From positions 62,001-126,000 of the forward strand of contig NZ_JACERN010000030.1 of NCBI RefSeq assembly GCF_013911085.1: a stretch of 64,000 bases of DNA. The letters are read 5' to 3'. This document shows, piece after piece, positions 18,329-26,244 of this stretch. Position 1 is the first letter of the stretch. Each line of letters starts with the position of its first letter. The DNA comes from Aquitalea aquatica. Lineage in GTDB: Bacteria; Pseudomonadota; Gammaproteobacteria; Burkholderiales; Chromobacteriaceae. The notes beneath the pieces were generated by a model. The model was not told where the DNA came from, ran no database searches, and saw only the letters and a list, made by a program, of their open reading frames with translations. Position numbers and translations under genes: made by a program.

Positions 18329-19339
18329 ATGACCGCTACGCCACCCAGCGCCTTCGTACCACCCTATCTGCTGCAGCAACGCGCCGCAGACCGCCCGGCC
18401 GACCCGCTGGTCAGCTGCATCCTGCCGGCTTACAACGAGAGCGAAAACATCGTTCCCATGCTGCAAACCCTGCATGGTCTGCTGAGCGAGGCCGGCTTTC
18501 GCCATGAATTCATCGTGGTGGATGACGGCAGCCGCGACGATACCGTAGAGCAGGTGATGAGCCAGATTGAGCTGCTGCCGGTCACCCTGCTGCAGCTGTC
18601 GCGTAATTTCGGCAAGGAACTGGCGCTCACCGCCGGCATCGACCATGCCCATGGCGATGTGGCCGTGCTGATCGACAGCGATTTCCAGCATCCGCCGGAA
18701 ATGGTGCCGGAATTCCTGCTCCAGTGGCGTGCCGGCTACGACATGGTCTATAGCGTGCGCTCCAGCCGGGACAATGAAACCCTGGGCAAGCGGCTGTTCA
18801 CCCGCGTGTTTTACACCCTGCTCAACAGCGGGGCGCGGCACAAGATTCCGGAAAACACCCAGGACTTCCGCGTGATGGACCGCTGCGTACTGGAAGCCTT
18901 GCGCCAGATGCCAGAACGCAACCGCTTCATGAAGGGCCTGTATAACTGGGTAGGTTTTACCCAGCTGCCGGTGGAAACACATACCAAGGAACGCCGGGCG
19001 GGCAAGAGCAGCTTCAACTTCTTCAGCCTGCTCAATCTGGGGCTGACCGGGCTGACTGCCTTTTCCAATGTGCCGCTGCGCATGTGGACGCTGATTGGCA
19101 GCGCCATCTCGCTGGCCTCCATCCTGTATGCCAGCTGGGAGCTGATCCACACCCTGCTGTTCGGTAACGACCAGCCAGGCTGGCCCACGCTGGCGGTGGC
19201 TATTTCCTTTCTTGGCGGGGTGCAGCTGCTGTCCATCGGCATTCTGGGCGAGTACATCGGCCGCATCTTCAGTGAAGTGAAACAGCGCCCCATCTATCTG
19301 CTCAGCCGCATCAGCCGCGCCGAACAGGACAAACCATGA
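18329..19339 (+). CDS. ArnC/DPM1-like undecaprenyl-phosphate glycosyltransferase (GT2)
   Basis: 336-residue GT2 enzyme predicted to load a hexosamine onto undecaprenyl phosphate on the cytoplasmic side. Motifs: VSCILPAYNESENI, VVDDGSRDDTVEQV, the DXD-type DSDFQHPPEMV near residue 115 and NRFMKGLYNWVGF. Two C-terminal membrane helices follow (MWTLIGSAISLASILYASWEL and a second near 275-300). The frame is open from an ATG at 18308 that overlaps the previous stop. The ATG at 18329 has a perfect AAGGAG six bases ahead and is preferred. The 3' end overlaps the GtrA-like gene by four bases. Confidence 0.88.
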   Translation: MTATPPSAFVPPYLLQQRAADRPADPLVSCILPAYNESENIVPMLQTLHGLLSEAGFRHEFIVVDDGSRDDTVEQVMSQIELLPVTLLQLSRNFGKELALTAGIDHAHGDVAVLIDSDFQHPPEMVPEFLLQWRAGYDMVYSVRSSRDNETLGKRLFTRVFYTLLNSGARHKIPENTQDFRVMDRCVLEALRQMPERNRFMKGLYNWVGFTQLPVETHTKERRAGKSSFNFFSLLNLGLTGLTAFSNVPLRMWTLIGSAISLASILYASWELIHTLLFGNDQPGWPTLAVAISFLGGVQLLSIGILGEYIGRIFSEVKQRPIYLLSRISRAEQDKP

Positions 19340-19725
19340 AGCGCGAGCTGTTCTGGTTTGGCGTGATCGGCGTCAGCGCCATGCTGGTGCATTTCCTGCT
19401 GGTGGCCTGCCTGCTGGTACCCGCCGGCCTGCCGCCATTGCTGGCCAATATCGTCGCCTTCCTGCTGGCTTTCCAGATCAGCTACTGGGGGCATCGGCAC
19501 AAAACCTTCGAGGCCGGCCATGTGCCGCACCGCCAGGCCTTGCCGCGCTTCTTCATGGTGTCCTGCCTCAGCTTTGCCCTGAACGAAGCCATGTATTTCC
19601 TGCTCTTGCACTTTACTGCGCTGGATTACCGCATCGCCTTGCTGATCGTGCTGGGCAGCGTGGCCGTGTTCACCTTTGTCCTGAGCAAGCTGTGGGCTTT
19701 CTCGGGCAAGGCACCGCCGGTATGA
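19336..19725 (+). CDS. GtrA-like membrane protein (probable lipid-linked sugar flippase)
   Basis: 129 residues with four membrane helices: FWFGVIGVSAMLVHFLLVACL, LLANIVAFLLAFQISYWGHR, a third at about 75-95 and IALLIVLGSVAVFTFVLSKLWAF. The FQISYWGHRHKTF and FVLSKLWAF motifs are typical of GtrA/GtcA. Members are believed to flip undecaprenyl-phosphate-linked sugars across the inner membrane. It overlaps both neighbours by four bases, which places it between donor synthesis and the periplasmic steps. Confidence 0.85.
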   Translation: MKRELFWFGVIGVSAMLVHFLLVACLLVPAGLPPLLANIVAFLLAFQISYWGHRHKTFEAGHVPHRQALPRFFMVSCLSFALNEAMYFLLLHFTALDYRIALLIVLGSVAVFTFVLSKLWAFSGKAPPV

Positions 19726-20528
19726 GCAGCCGCCGCCTCACCCTGTGTGCGGATGACTTTGCCCAGTCACCGGCCATCAGCCAGGGCATTCTCAACTTGC
19801 TGCAGGCAGGCCGTTTGTCCGCCACCAGCGTGATGACACAGTCGCCGCACTGGCCCGGCCTGGCCGCGCCGCTGTCCGAGCTGCAACAGCAAGCCGACCT
19901 TGGCCTGCATTTCAATCTCACTCATGATTTCGCCAACGGGCCGCAGCTGATCAAGCCCTTGTCGCACTGGCTGCTGCTCAGCCAGTTACGCCAGCTGCCC
20001 TATCAGGCCTTGCTGGACAGCCTGCTGCGCCAGATCGACCTGTTCAGCCAGCATCTGGGCCGCCTGCCGGACTTTATCGACGGCCACCAGCATGTCCATG
20101 CGCTGCCAGTGGTGCGTGACGCCCTGTTCGCCGCCATTGCCCTGCGCTGGCCGGCGGGACAGCGGCCCTATCTGCGCGCGCCAGACCACTTGGGCCACCC
20201 TGGAGATAGCCGCCTGAAGGCCGTGGTATTGCAAGCGGTATGTCGCGGCTTTGCCCAGGCGGCCAGCCAGCACGGCCTGGTGTGCAATCGCTGGTTTGCC
20301 GGCCTGTATGCGCTACAAGCGGAAGCGGGCTTTGCCACGCTGATGCAGCAATGGCTGAACGCATGCCCGGATGGTGGCCTGATGATGTGTCACCCCGGCC
20401 TGCCGGCAGACGATGCCAGCGATCCGATCGCCGCTGCCCGCGCCGTGGAGTACTGCCATTTGAGCAGTACGGCATTTGACTATGCCTGCCGCGCGGCCAG
20501 TATCGAACTGGGGAAGTTCAGCAATTAA
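19722..20528 (+). CDS. YdjC/ChbG-family carbohydrate deacetylase, NaxD-like
   Basis: 268-residue deacetylase. Metal and catalytic motifs are LTLCADDFAQSPAI (the DD pair, residues 11-12), DLGLHFNLTHDF and DFIDGHQHVHALP. Length fits YdjC/ChbG/HpnK. In Francisella, NaxD of this family deacetylates GalNAc on undecaprenyl phosphate before an ArnT-like enzyme moves it to lipid A; the neighbours here are the same kinds of enzymes. The start at 19722 overlaps the upstream stop (ATGA). HpnK in hopanoid synthesis is the alternative, but no hpn genes are near. Its last bases overlap the convergent pseudouridine synthase gene. Confidence 0.85.
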   Translation: MSSRRLTLCADDFAQSPAISQGILNLLQAGRLSATSVMTQSPHWPGLAAPLSELQQQADLGLHFNLTHDFANGPQLIKPLSHWLLLSQLRQLPYQALLDSLLRQIDLFSQHLGRLPDFIDGHQHVHALPVVRDALFAAIALRWPAGQRPYLRAPDHLGHPGDSRLKAVVLQAVCRGFAQAASQHGLVCNRWFAGLYALQAEAGFATLMQQWLNACPDGGLMMCHPGLPADDASDPIAAARAVEYCHLSSTAFDYACRAASIELGKFSN

Positions 20529-21202
20529 AGCCGGGGCCAGGCCAGCGCCCACGGGGTAGCGACCTCGCGGGCCATGCAGGCCTGCAAGGCCGGGCTGGCA
20601 AACTGCTCGCCCTGATCAGGCGGACAGACAAAGGCGAAATCCTCGCCATCCAGGCTAAAGCGCAAGGCGTAGGCATGCAGATAGCCACGATCAGCCGCAC
20701 TGCCGCCATACAGGGTATCGCCCAGGATCGGAGCCGATTGCGACTTCAGCGCCACGCGCAGCTGATGGGTCTTGCCACTATGTGGCCGCAACAAGAACAA
20801 GCGCAGGCCAGGCTGCACCGAAAAGCTGAAAAACTGGGTGATCGCCGGGTTGGCCTGACTGCCCAGCAGGCGCCAGGCTCCGCCCCGCCCCTTGTCCATA
20901 TCGCCCTTGATCAGCCCCTGTTTTTTCTGCGGCTTGCGATCAGACAGCGCCAGATAGTATTTCTCCACCTGATGCGCGGCAAAGGCCGCACCCAGCTGGC
21001 TGGCCACCTCGCTGGAACGCGCCAGCAGGATCAGCCCCGAGGTAATGCGATCCAGCCGGTGCACCGGCCACAGCGCCTCGTCCGCTAGCTCCGCCCGCAC
21101 GCCATCCAGCAAGCCAGCCTCTTCGCCCTCGCGATGGAAACTCACACCGGCATGCTTGTTGATCAGATAAAACCGTGGGTCGGTATGCAGCAGGGTAAAC
21201 AT
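20525..21202 (-). CDS. RluA-family RNA pseudouridine synthase
   Basis: 225 residues. The catalytic motif PVHRLDRITSGLILLAR (Asp in HRLD) is near residues 50-66, and the C-terminal LRPHSGKTHQLRVALKS and ILGDTLYGG motifs are typical of the RluA/TruC class. It has no S4 domain, so it is one of the short forms. The RNA target (tRNA or rRNA) cannot be told from sequence. ATG at 21202 chosen; a GTG four codons earlier is possible. The tail overlaps the convergent deacetylase gene by four bases. Confidence 0.88.
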   Translation of the reverse strand: MFTLLHTDPRFYLINKHAGVSFHREGEEAGLLDGVRAELADEALWPVHRLDRITSGLILLARSSEVASQLGAAFAAHQVEKYYLALSDRKPQKKQGLIKGDMDKGRGGAWRLLGSQANPAITQFFSFSVQPGLRLFLLRPHSGKTHQLRVALKSQSAPILGDTLYGGSAADRGYLHAYALRFSLDGEDFAFVCPPDQGEQFASPALQACMAREVATPWALAWPRL

Positions 21203-21243
21203 GGCCAGAAACACCAGCAGGACAAAGCCGGCATTCTACCCGC

Positions 21244-21774
21244 TCAGCAGGGATCGCTGGTTTTTTGCTGGGCTTCCATGCGCAGTTTCTTGCGGATCTC
21301 GGCGTCGCGGAAACGCTTTTTCTGTTCGTCGGTATCCAGGCTCAAGGGCGGCACCGCCACCGCCTTGCCATCCTCGAAGGCCACCATGGTGAAGTAGCAG
21401 CTATTGGTATGGCGCACACTACGCCGCTGGATATCCTCGGCCACCACCTTGATGCCGATTTCCATCGACGTCCGGCCCACGTGGTTGACGCTGGCCATGA
21501 AGGTCACCAGTTCGCCCACATGGATGGGCTGCTTGAACAGCACCTGATCCACCGACAGTGTCACCACATAGCGTCCGGCATAGCGGCTGGCACAAGCATA
21601 CGCCACCTGGTCCAGCAGCTTGAGCAATACCCCACCGTGCACATTGCCGGAAAAATTGGCCATGTCCGGCATCATCAATACCGACATCACCAGTTCACGC
21701 TGGTTTTCCTGTGCTGCCTGATCTTGCATATCCCTGCTTTCCTTACTGTTATTCATTACCTTGGCATCACGCAT
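21244..21774 (-). CDS. hotdog-fold acyl-CoA thioesterase (YciA/BACH type)
   Basis: 176-residue thioesterase hydrolysing acyl-CoA esters. MMPDMANFSGNVHGGVLLKLLDQVAYACASRYAG contains the conserved N-x-x-G-x-(I/V)-H-G-G-x-x-x-x-x-x-D catalytic arrangement. VTLSVDQVLFKQPIHVGEL and the later FTMVAFEDGKAVAVPPL complete a single hotdog unit. The C-terminal charged helix (EQKKRFRDAEIRKKLRMEAQQ) is common in this subfamily. The ATG at 21774 has AGGAG six bases upstream. It could be co-transcribed with the pseudouridine synthase 41 bases downstream. Confidence 0.88.
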   Translation of the reverse strand: MRDAKVMNNSKESRDMQDQAAQENQRELVMSVLMMPDMANFSGNVHGGVLLKLLDQVAYACASRYAGRYVVTLSVDQVLFKQPIHVGELVTFMASVNHVGRTSMEIGIKVVAEDIQRRSVRHTNSCYFTMVAFEDGKAVAVPPLSLDTDEQKKRFRDAEIRKKLRMEAQQKTSDPC

Positions 21775-21996
21775 GGCTTGCTCCTGGGGCAGCCCTTACT
21801 GAATGATGGGCTGCGGCTGGATCGTCCTGAACCAATGTTTGCCATTCTGCCGTAGCGACGGCGCAGTGTCGCGCTCGATATGCAGCCCATGCAGCAGCAC
21901 CGCCAGTCGCCATCGACGCCGGGTAGCAGCGATCACGGCAACACTGCGTGATGCGGGCAAGCCACACGAAGCAGGGCTATCTGGTAAATAATCTTT

Positions 21997-22016
21997 GTAT
22001 TCAATGAATTGAATAC
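21997..22016. promoter_or_regulatory. perfect inverted repeat upstream of the SprA-like gene
   Basis: Eight-bp perfect arms GTATTCAA / TTGAATAC around TGAA, 41 bases before the SprA-like start and in the divergent gap to the thioesterase gene. Size and symmetry suit a dimeric repressor site. No clear promoter hexamers could be paired with it. Confidence 0.4.
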
Positions 22017-22057
22017 GGGCATGCACTACACTGAAAATGTTCAGGATGGTGCCAATC

Positions 22058-22687
22058 ATGAGCATTTCTTCCCTATCGGCCAGCACTGGCTACCAGATCA
22101 ATAGCGGACTGCAACACGGCCCGGTATGCAATTGCCCGGCCTGCACGGCAGCACGCATGGCTTCGATTGCCACCCCGGTGGCAGGCGTGACACCCCCCTC
22201 CCCTTCGGCCATTTACAGTGGCCAGACCCTTAGCCCCGACCAGCAAAAGCAACTGGATGAACTTCGCGCGCGCGATACCGATGTACGTCAGCACGAACAA
22301 GCTCACATGGCGACTGGCGGTGCTCTGGTCAGCGGCGGGGCTAACTACAGCTATCAGGAAGGCCCGGATGGCAAACAATATGCCATCGGCGGTGAAGTCA
22401 GCATCCGGCTAGCCGGTGGCCAGAGCCCACAGGAAACGCTGCGCAATGCGAGACAAGTGGCCGCCGCAGCGCTCGCCCCGACCGCCCCATCCGGCCAGGA
22501 CCGGGCGGTGGCCGCAGAAGCCGAACAAATGGCGCAGCAGGCCCAGTCCGAAATCGACAAACAGCAGCAACAGCAAGTGCAGCAAGCCCAGCACAACCCC
22601 GCCATCGATACCGCCAAGGCGATTTTTGCCGCCATCGCTCACCCGCAGCCCAGCAGCAAGGGCAATGCGGTCGACACCTTTGCCTGA
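22058..22687 (+). CDS. SprA-related putative metalloprotease
   Basis: 209-residue protein with the SprA-related (CJM1_0395-like) core. DTDVRQHEQAHMATGGALVSGG supplies an HExxH-like HEQAH zinc motif, followed by ANYSYQEGPDGKQYAIGGEVSI. A CNCPAC cysteine cluster lies near residue 25. The C-terminal 60 residues are Gln/Ala-rich and probably coiled coil. No signal peptide is evident. Starts at 22037 or 22046 are possible; 22058 was chosen because AGGATGG lies upstream and the protein then begins MSISSLS. Proteolytic activity has not been shown for this family to my knowledge. Confidence 0.75.
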   Translation: MSISSLSASTGYQINSGLQHGPVCNCPACTAARMASIATPVAGVTPPSPSAIYSGQTLSPDQQKQLDELRARDTDVRQHEQAHMATGGALVSGGANYSYQEGPDGKQYAIGGEVSIRLAGGQSPQETLRNARQVAAAALAPTAPSGQDRAVAAEAEQMAQQAQSEIDKQQQQQVQQAQHNPAIDTAKAIFAAIAHPQPSSKGNAVDTFA

Positions 22688-22813
22688 TCACCTGCTTACG
22701 ATCTACCCAAGCAACAATTCATCCCCGGACAGCGACCTCGTATTAGAATGCCTGCTTTGCACTATGCTGGCCTCTGCGGCCATCATGGTGGTCCAGTTTC
22801 CGGAGATGTTTTG

Positions 22814-23476
22814 ATGATGAATCGCCTGTCGCAGCCAGCCATGCTGTGTACGCTGGTGCTGGCTATCGCCACCAGTGCCTGCACCACCAACCCGCAAACC
22901 GGCCAGACCGAAATCAACAAGGCTGCGCTGTACGGCATTGGCGGTGCGGTGACCTGCGGCCTGATTGGTGCGGCCACCCACGGCAGCGTCGGCGCCCGTA
23001 ACTCGGCACTGGCCTGCGGTGCCATCGGTGCCGGCGTAGGTGCCTATATGGACAATCAGGAACGGAAACTGCGGGAAAAACTGGCCAATACCAGGATTGG
23101 TGTCGAGCGCGTAGGCAATCAGATCAAGCTGTCGCTGCCGGACAACGTCACCTTTGCCACCAACAGCTTCCAGCTGGGTAGCGTCGCGCAACAGCCGCTG
23201 AGCGATATCGCCGCCGTACTGGTGCAGTACACCGACACCAGCATTACCGTGGCGGGGCATACCGACAGCACCGGGCCAGCTGCTTATAACCAGACACTGT
23301 CGGAAAAACGCGCCCAGGCCGTTACCGACCTGCTGGCGACCAAGGGCGTCAATACCGTACGTATCCGCACCATGGGCTTTGGCCCCAGCCAGCCCGTAGC
23401 CAGCAATGCCACCGTAGAAGGACGCAGCAAGAACCGCCGGGTCGAGGTGCTGATTACGCCGGACCAAGCGGCATAG
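22814..23476 (+). CDS. OmpA-family lipoprotein (YiaD/Pal-like)
   Basis: 220 residues. The signal peptide ends in a lipobox near TSAC (Cys around residue 22). A Gly-rich hydrophobic segment follows (YGIGGAVTCGLIGAATHGS and ALACGAIGAGVGAYMD), resembling the glycine-zipper region of YiaD/SlyB. The C-terminal OmpA domain has VTVAGHTDSTG-type and NQTLSEKRAQAVTDLL, then GRSKNRRVEVLI, which binds peptidoglycan. The ATG at 22814 has GGAG eight bases ahead; the track-like longer frame from 22748 has no support. Role: outer-membrane to cell-wall anchoring. Confidence 0.9.
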   Translation: MMNRLSQPAMLCTLVLAIATSACTTNPQTGQTEINKAALYGIGGAVTCGLIGAATHGSVGARNSALACGAIGAGVGAYMDNQERKLREKLANTRIGVERVGNQIKLSLPDNVTFATNSFQLGSVAQQPLSDIAAVLVQYTDTSITVAGHTDSTGPAAYNQTLSEKRAQAVTDLLATKGVNTVRIRTMGFGPSQPVASNATVEGRSKNRRVEVLITPDQAA

Positions 23477-23550
23477 TCAGGCGCAAACAGCCTCTCCCCC
23501 CAACACGCCCGGCCCTGCCGGGTGTTTTGCTATATGGGGCCGCGCATGGG

Positions 23551-23583
23551 CAAAAAAATGGGCTGACCGGATAGGGTCAGCCC
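23551..23583 (-). terminator. terminator for the lrgAB transcript
   Basis: Nine-bp stem GGGCTGACC / GGTCAGCCC with a six-base loop. On the minus strand it is followed by ATTTTTTTG. It lies 100 bases past the lrgB stop. Confidence 0.8.
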
Positions 23584-23682
23584 GAACAACGCTCGTTTTG
23601 GGAGTACAACAAGAGGAGAGACACCACACACCACTCCCGATGGCATGGGCTTACTACAGAGAAATCTTAGGTCTGGTTCGTA

Positions 23683-24366
23683 TCACACAAACCAGGCAAT
23701 CAGTGGGGCAGCGAACACCGTAGCAATGCCACCCAGCATCATGGTCAAGCTGGCGACCACACCCTCTTCTGCCCCCAACTCATTGGCCTTGGCAGTGCCG
23801 GCACCATGTGCGGCAGCACCCAGCAAGGCCCCTTTGGCCAGACGCGACCGCAGCGGCAGCAGCATCAACATCAATTCACCCAACAGCATCCCGGCGACAC
23901 CGGTAATCACCACGAACACGGCAGTCAGATCCGGCGAGGCACCAATACTGGATGCTGTCGCCATGGCAAACGGTGTACTGATCGACCGTGGTGCCAGGCT
24001 TTTCTGCAATAGCTCGGACAAACCAAAAGCCCGCGCCAGCCATACCGAACTCAGCACCGCCACTGGCATCGCCACCAGCACACCACAGCTCAGCGACAAG
24101 GCATGCTTGCGAATCACCTGGCGCTGCTCGTAAATCGGGATGGCAAACGCCACCGTTGCCGGGCCAAGCAACCAGCTCAGCCAGTGCGTATCCTGAAAAT
24201 AGGTGTGGTACGGAATATGCCCAACTACTACCGCGCCAATCACCAGCAAGGGTACCGCCAGCAACGGTGCACTCCACCAGTTGCCAGTGCGGCGGTACAG
24301 CTTTTTTGCCAGCCAATACAACACCAGTGTCAACAGCAGACAGCCAAAAGCCAGCAGGTTTTCCAT
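23683..24366 (-). CDS. lrgB: LrgB/CidB-family membrane protein
   Basis: 227-residue polytopic inner-membrane protein with about 7 helices. Conserved LrgB segments are LGPATVAFAIPIYEQR, SISTPFAMATASSIGASPDLTA (written here in part), VVITGVAGMLLGE and GAAAHGAGTAKANELG. LrgB/CidB proteins form pairs with the holin-like LrgA/CidA and affect murein hydrolase activity; some move glycolate or pyruvate. It starts one base after the lrgA stop. The ATG at 24366 is used, with GGAG upstream; the ATG at 24381 lies inside lrgA. Confidence 0.9.
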   Translation of the reverse strand: MENLLAFGCLLLTLVLYWLAKKLYRRTGNWWSAPLLAVPLLVIGAVVVGHIPYHTYFQDTHWLSWLLGPATVAFAIPIYEQRQVIRKHALSLSCGVLVAMPVAVLSSVWLARAFGLSELLQKSLAPRSISTPFAMATASSIGASPDLTAVFVVITGVAGMLLGELMLMLLPLRSRLAKGALLGAAAHGAGTAKANELGAEEGVVASLTMMLGGIATVFAAPLIAWFV

Positions 24367-24367
24367 T

Positions 24368-24787
24368 TCAGGACACTCCATGCTGTCGCTTGCGGCGCTT
24401 CAGCAGGATTTCAAACTTGTAGCCGGCATCCACTACCAGCGAGGTCACCGTCATCACCAGTACGGTCGACAACAGGATCACCAGCACAATGCGCAAGCCG
24501 ATGCTGCCCATCAGTTGCGGGTACTGCACCACAGCCACCGTGGCCGGAATGAAAAACAGCAGCATCTCGGCCAATAGCCAGCGCGCCCCGCTCTTGCACC
24601 AGGCCAGTGGCAACCAGCCCAGCGCCAGTGCGGCCAGTACCAAGAACATGCCCAGCACACCAGCGGGCACCGCTGGCAGGAAGGAATGGCTCAGGCGGCT
24701 GGCCAGCAGCCACACCAGACTAAGCAAGACCACTTGCAACAGCGTGGACAGGCTTTGCTTGACGGCAATGTTCGGCAGGTTTTTCAT
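24368..24787 (-). CDS. lrgA: LrgA/CidA-family holin-like protein
   Basis: 139 residues with four membrane helices, including LLQVVLLSLVWLLASRL and VPAGVLGMFLVLAALALGWLP. The P-G-(V/I)-x-G-M motif and LLAEMLLFFIPATVAVVQY are diagnostic. The ATG at 24787 gives MKNLPNIAVK. First gene of the lrgAB pair, divergent from a LysR-type regulator that very likely controls it, as CidR does in other bacteria. On the minus strand a -10-like TATACT is at 24823-24828. Confidence 0.9.
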   Translation of the reverse strand: MKNLPNIAVKQSLSTLLQVVLLSLVWLLASRLSHSFLPAVPAGVLGMFLVLAALALGWLPLAWCKSGARWLLAEMLLFFIPATVAVVQYPQLMGSIGLRIVLVILLSTVLVMTVTSLVVDAGYKFEILLKRRKRQHGVS

Positions 24788-24839
24788 GATCCGGTCACTC
24801 CGCAACCAGGAAACGTGAATCGAGTATAGTCGCCGCCAT

Positions 24840-24887
24840 TTCATTCAAAAAATGAATTAAAATTATCAAACTCATTCTAAAATGGAA
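24840..24887. promoter_or_regulatory. paired LysR-type operator sites between lrgA and its regulator
   Basis: Two near-identical 17-bp partial palindromes, TTCATTCAAAAAATGAA (24840-24856) and CTCATTCTAAAATGGAA (24871-24887), have centres 31 bp apart, about three helical turns. Each contains a dyad with the T-N11-A spacing of LysR boxes. The second overlaps the possible early start codon of the regulator at 24882, compatible with autoregulation. Confidence 0.6.
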
Positions 24888-24893
24888 TCGATC

Positions 24894-25784
24894 ATGGATG
24901 TCCGGGCACTGCGCTACTTTGTCGAAGTGGTAAAACGCCACAGTTTCACCAAGGCGGCGGAAGCCTTGTTCGTGACCCAGCCCACCATCAGCAAGATGGT
25001 GAAACAGCTGGAAGAAGAACTGGGCACCCCGCTCATCATCCGCGAGGGGCGCAGTTTCCGGCTCAGCGATGCGGGCAAGGTGGCGTTCGAGCGCGGGCTG
25101 GATGTCCTGTCGGCCATGAGCCAGCTCAAGAACGAGCTAAGCGATCTGGCCGGGCTCTCCAGCGGCGAACTGGTAGTGGGCCTGCCCCCCATGGTGGGCG
25201 TGGCTTTTTTCGCACCGGTGGTCAGCACCTTTCGCGAGCGTTATCCGGGCATCGAACTGAAGATGGTGGAAGACGGCGCGCTGGCCATCGAAAACAGCGT
25301 GCGCAGTGGTGAGCTGGAAATCGGTGTGGCGGTGCTGCCGGTGGACAACAGTATCTTCCAGCAATTTGCCGTGGTGCGCGACCCGCTATGCCTGGTGGCT
25401 CCTGCAGGCTCGCCCTGGCACGGCCGTTCGGTAGTCACCCTGCCCGACATCGCCGACCAGGACTTCGTGCTGTATCCGGAAGACTTCACGCTGTCCAGCC
25501 GCATCAGCCATGCTTTCCGCGAAATGGGCAAGCCGCTGCATATTGTTGGCCGTAGCGCGCACTGGGATTTTATCGTCGAGCTGGTCAGCGCCCGCTTGGG
25601 TGTCACCCTGCTGCCACGCTCGGTGGTGGAAAGGCTGGACCGGGAACTCTATGACGTGATTCCGGTATCCAACCCCTGGCTGATCTGGCATCTGGCGCTG
25701 ATCTGGCAGCAGGGCGGCTATTTGTCGCATGCTGCACGCGCCTGGATGGCCGTCACCCAGGAAGTACTGGGTGGCCTGCAATAA
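24894..25784 (+). CDS. LysR-family regulator, CidR-like
   Basis: 296-residue LysR-type regulator. The winged helix-turn-helix occupies residues 1-60 (MDVRALRYFVEVVKRHSFTK, AAEALFVTQPTISKMVKQLE). The substrate-binding domain starts near 90 (GELVVGLPPMVGVAFFAPVV). The divergent lrgAB pair suggests it senses an overflow metabolite such as acetate or pyruvate, as CidR does; the ligand is inference. The ATG at 24894 is preferred over 24882 because the latter falls within an operator repeat. It ends 16 bases before a small lipoprotein gene. Confidence 0.9.
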   Translation: MDVRALRYFVEVVKRHSFTKAAEALFVTQPTISKMVKQLEEELGTPLIIREGRSFRLSDAGKVAFERGLDVLSAMSQLKNELSDLAGLSSGELVVGLPPMVGVAFFAPVVSTFRERYPGIELKMVEDGALAIENSVRSGELEIGVAVLPVDNSIFQQFAVVRDPLCLVAPAGSPWHGRSVVTLPDIADQDFVLYPEDFTLSSRISHAFREMGKPLHIVGRSAHWDFIVELVSARLGVTLLPRSVVERLDRELYDVIPVSNPWLIWHLALIWQQGGYLSHAARAWMAVTQEVLGGLQ

Positions 25785-25800
25785 CCCTCAAGGACCCCAC

Positions 25801-26238
25801 ATGAAACACTGTCTTGCTCTGCTCATTTGCCTGTGGCTGGTCGGCTGCAGCACGCTAGGCCTGCAAAAGCCACAGGTCAGTCTGGTCAACATCCAGCCAG
25901 CCGCCTCTACCCTGCTGGAACAGAACTTCGATCTCACCCTGCGGCTGCAGAACCCCAACACAGTGCCACTGAGCGCCAGCGGACTGAGCTTTGATCTGGA
26001 TGTCGCAGGGAACAGATTGGCCAGCGGCCTCAGCAATCAGGCGATTGCCGTCCCGGCACTAAGCGAAGCCGAGATCACGGTACGGGTACATACGTCGACG
26101 CTAAGCTGGCTCAAGCAGCTGGGCAAGGCCGTGAATGGCTCGGGCAAGCTCGACTACCAGTTGCAAGGCCGGCTGGAGGGCTTGCAAGGCGTGGCCAGCC
26201 TGCCTTTCAGCAGCAGCGGGGAATGGAAACTGCCGTAA
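25801..26238 (+). CDS. LEA-type-2 / WHy-domain lipoprotein
   Basis: 145-residue lipoprotein: signal peptide HCLALLICLWLVGC with the lipobox Cys at about residue 16. The mature part has a WHy/LEA14-like strand pattern (VSLVNIQPAASTLLEQNFDL, LRLQNPNTVPLSASGLSFDL, ALSEAEITVRV). Such single-domain proteins bind the outer membrane, and their role is unclear. The ATG at 25801 follows AAGGACCCCAC; a longer frame from 25729 only shadows the regulator gene. Possibly co-transcribed with the LysR gene. Confidence 0.82.
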   Translation: MKHCLALLICLWLVGCSTLGLQKPQVSLVNIQPAASTLLEQNFDLTLRLQNPNTVPLSASGLSFDLDVAGNRLASGLSNQAIAVPALSEAEITVRVHTSTLSWLKQLGKAVNGSGKLDYQLQGRLEGLQGVASLPFSSSGEWKLP

Positions 26239-26244
26239 GCAGGC

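Noticed and set aside
23505-23530. Terminator directly after the OmpA lipoprotein gene (AACACGCCCGGC...GCCGGGTGTT)
   Set aside because: The arms pair only with a two-base bulge and the T-run is four bases, so I do not list it as a supported feature; it may act weakly.
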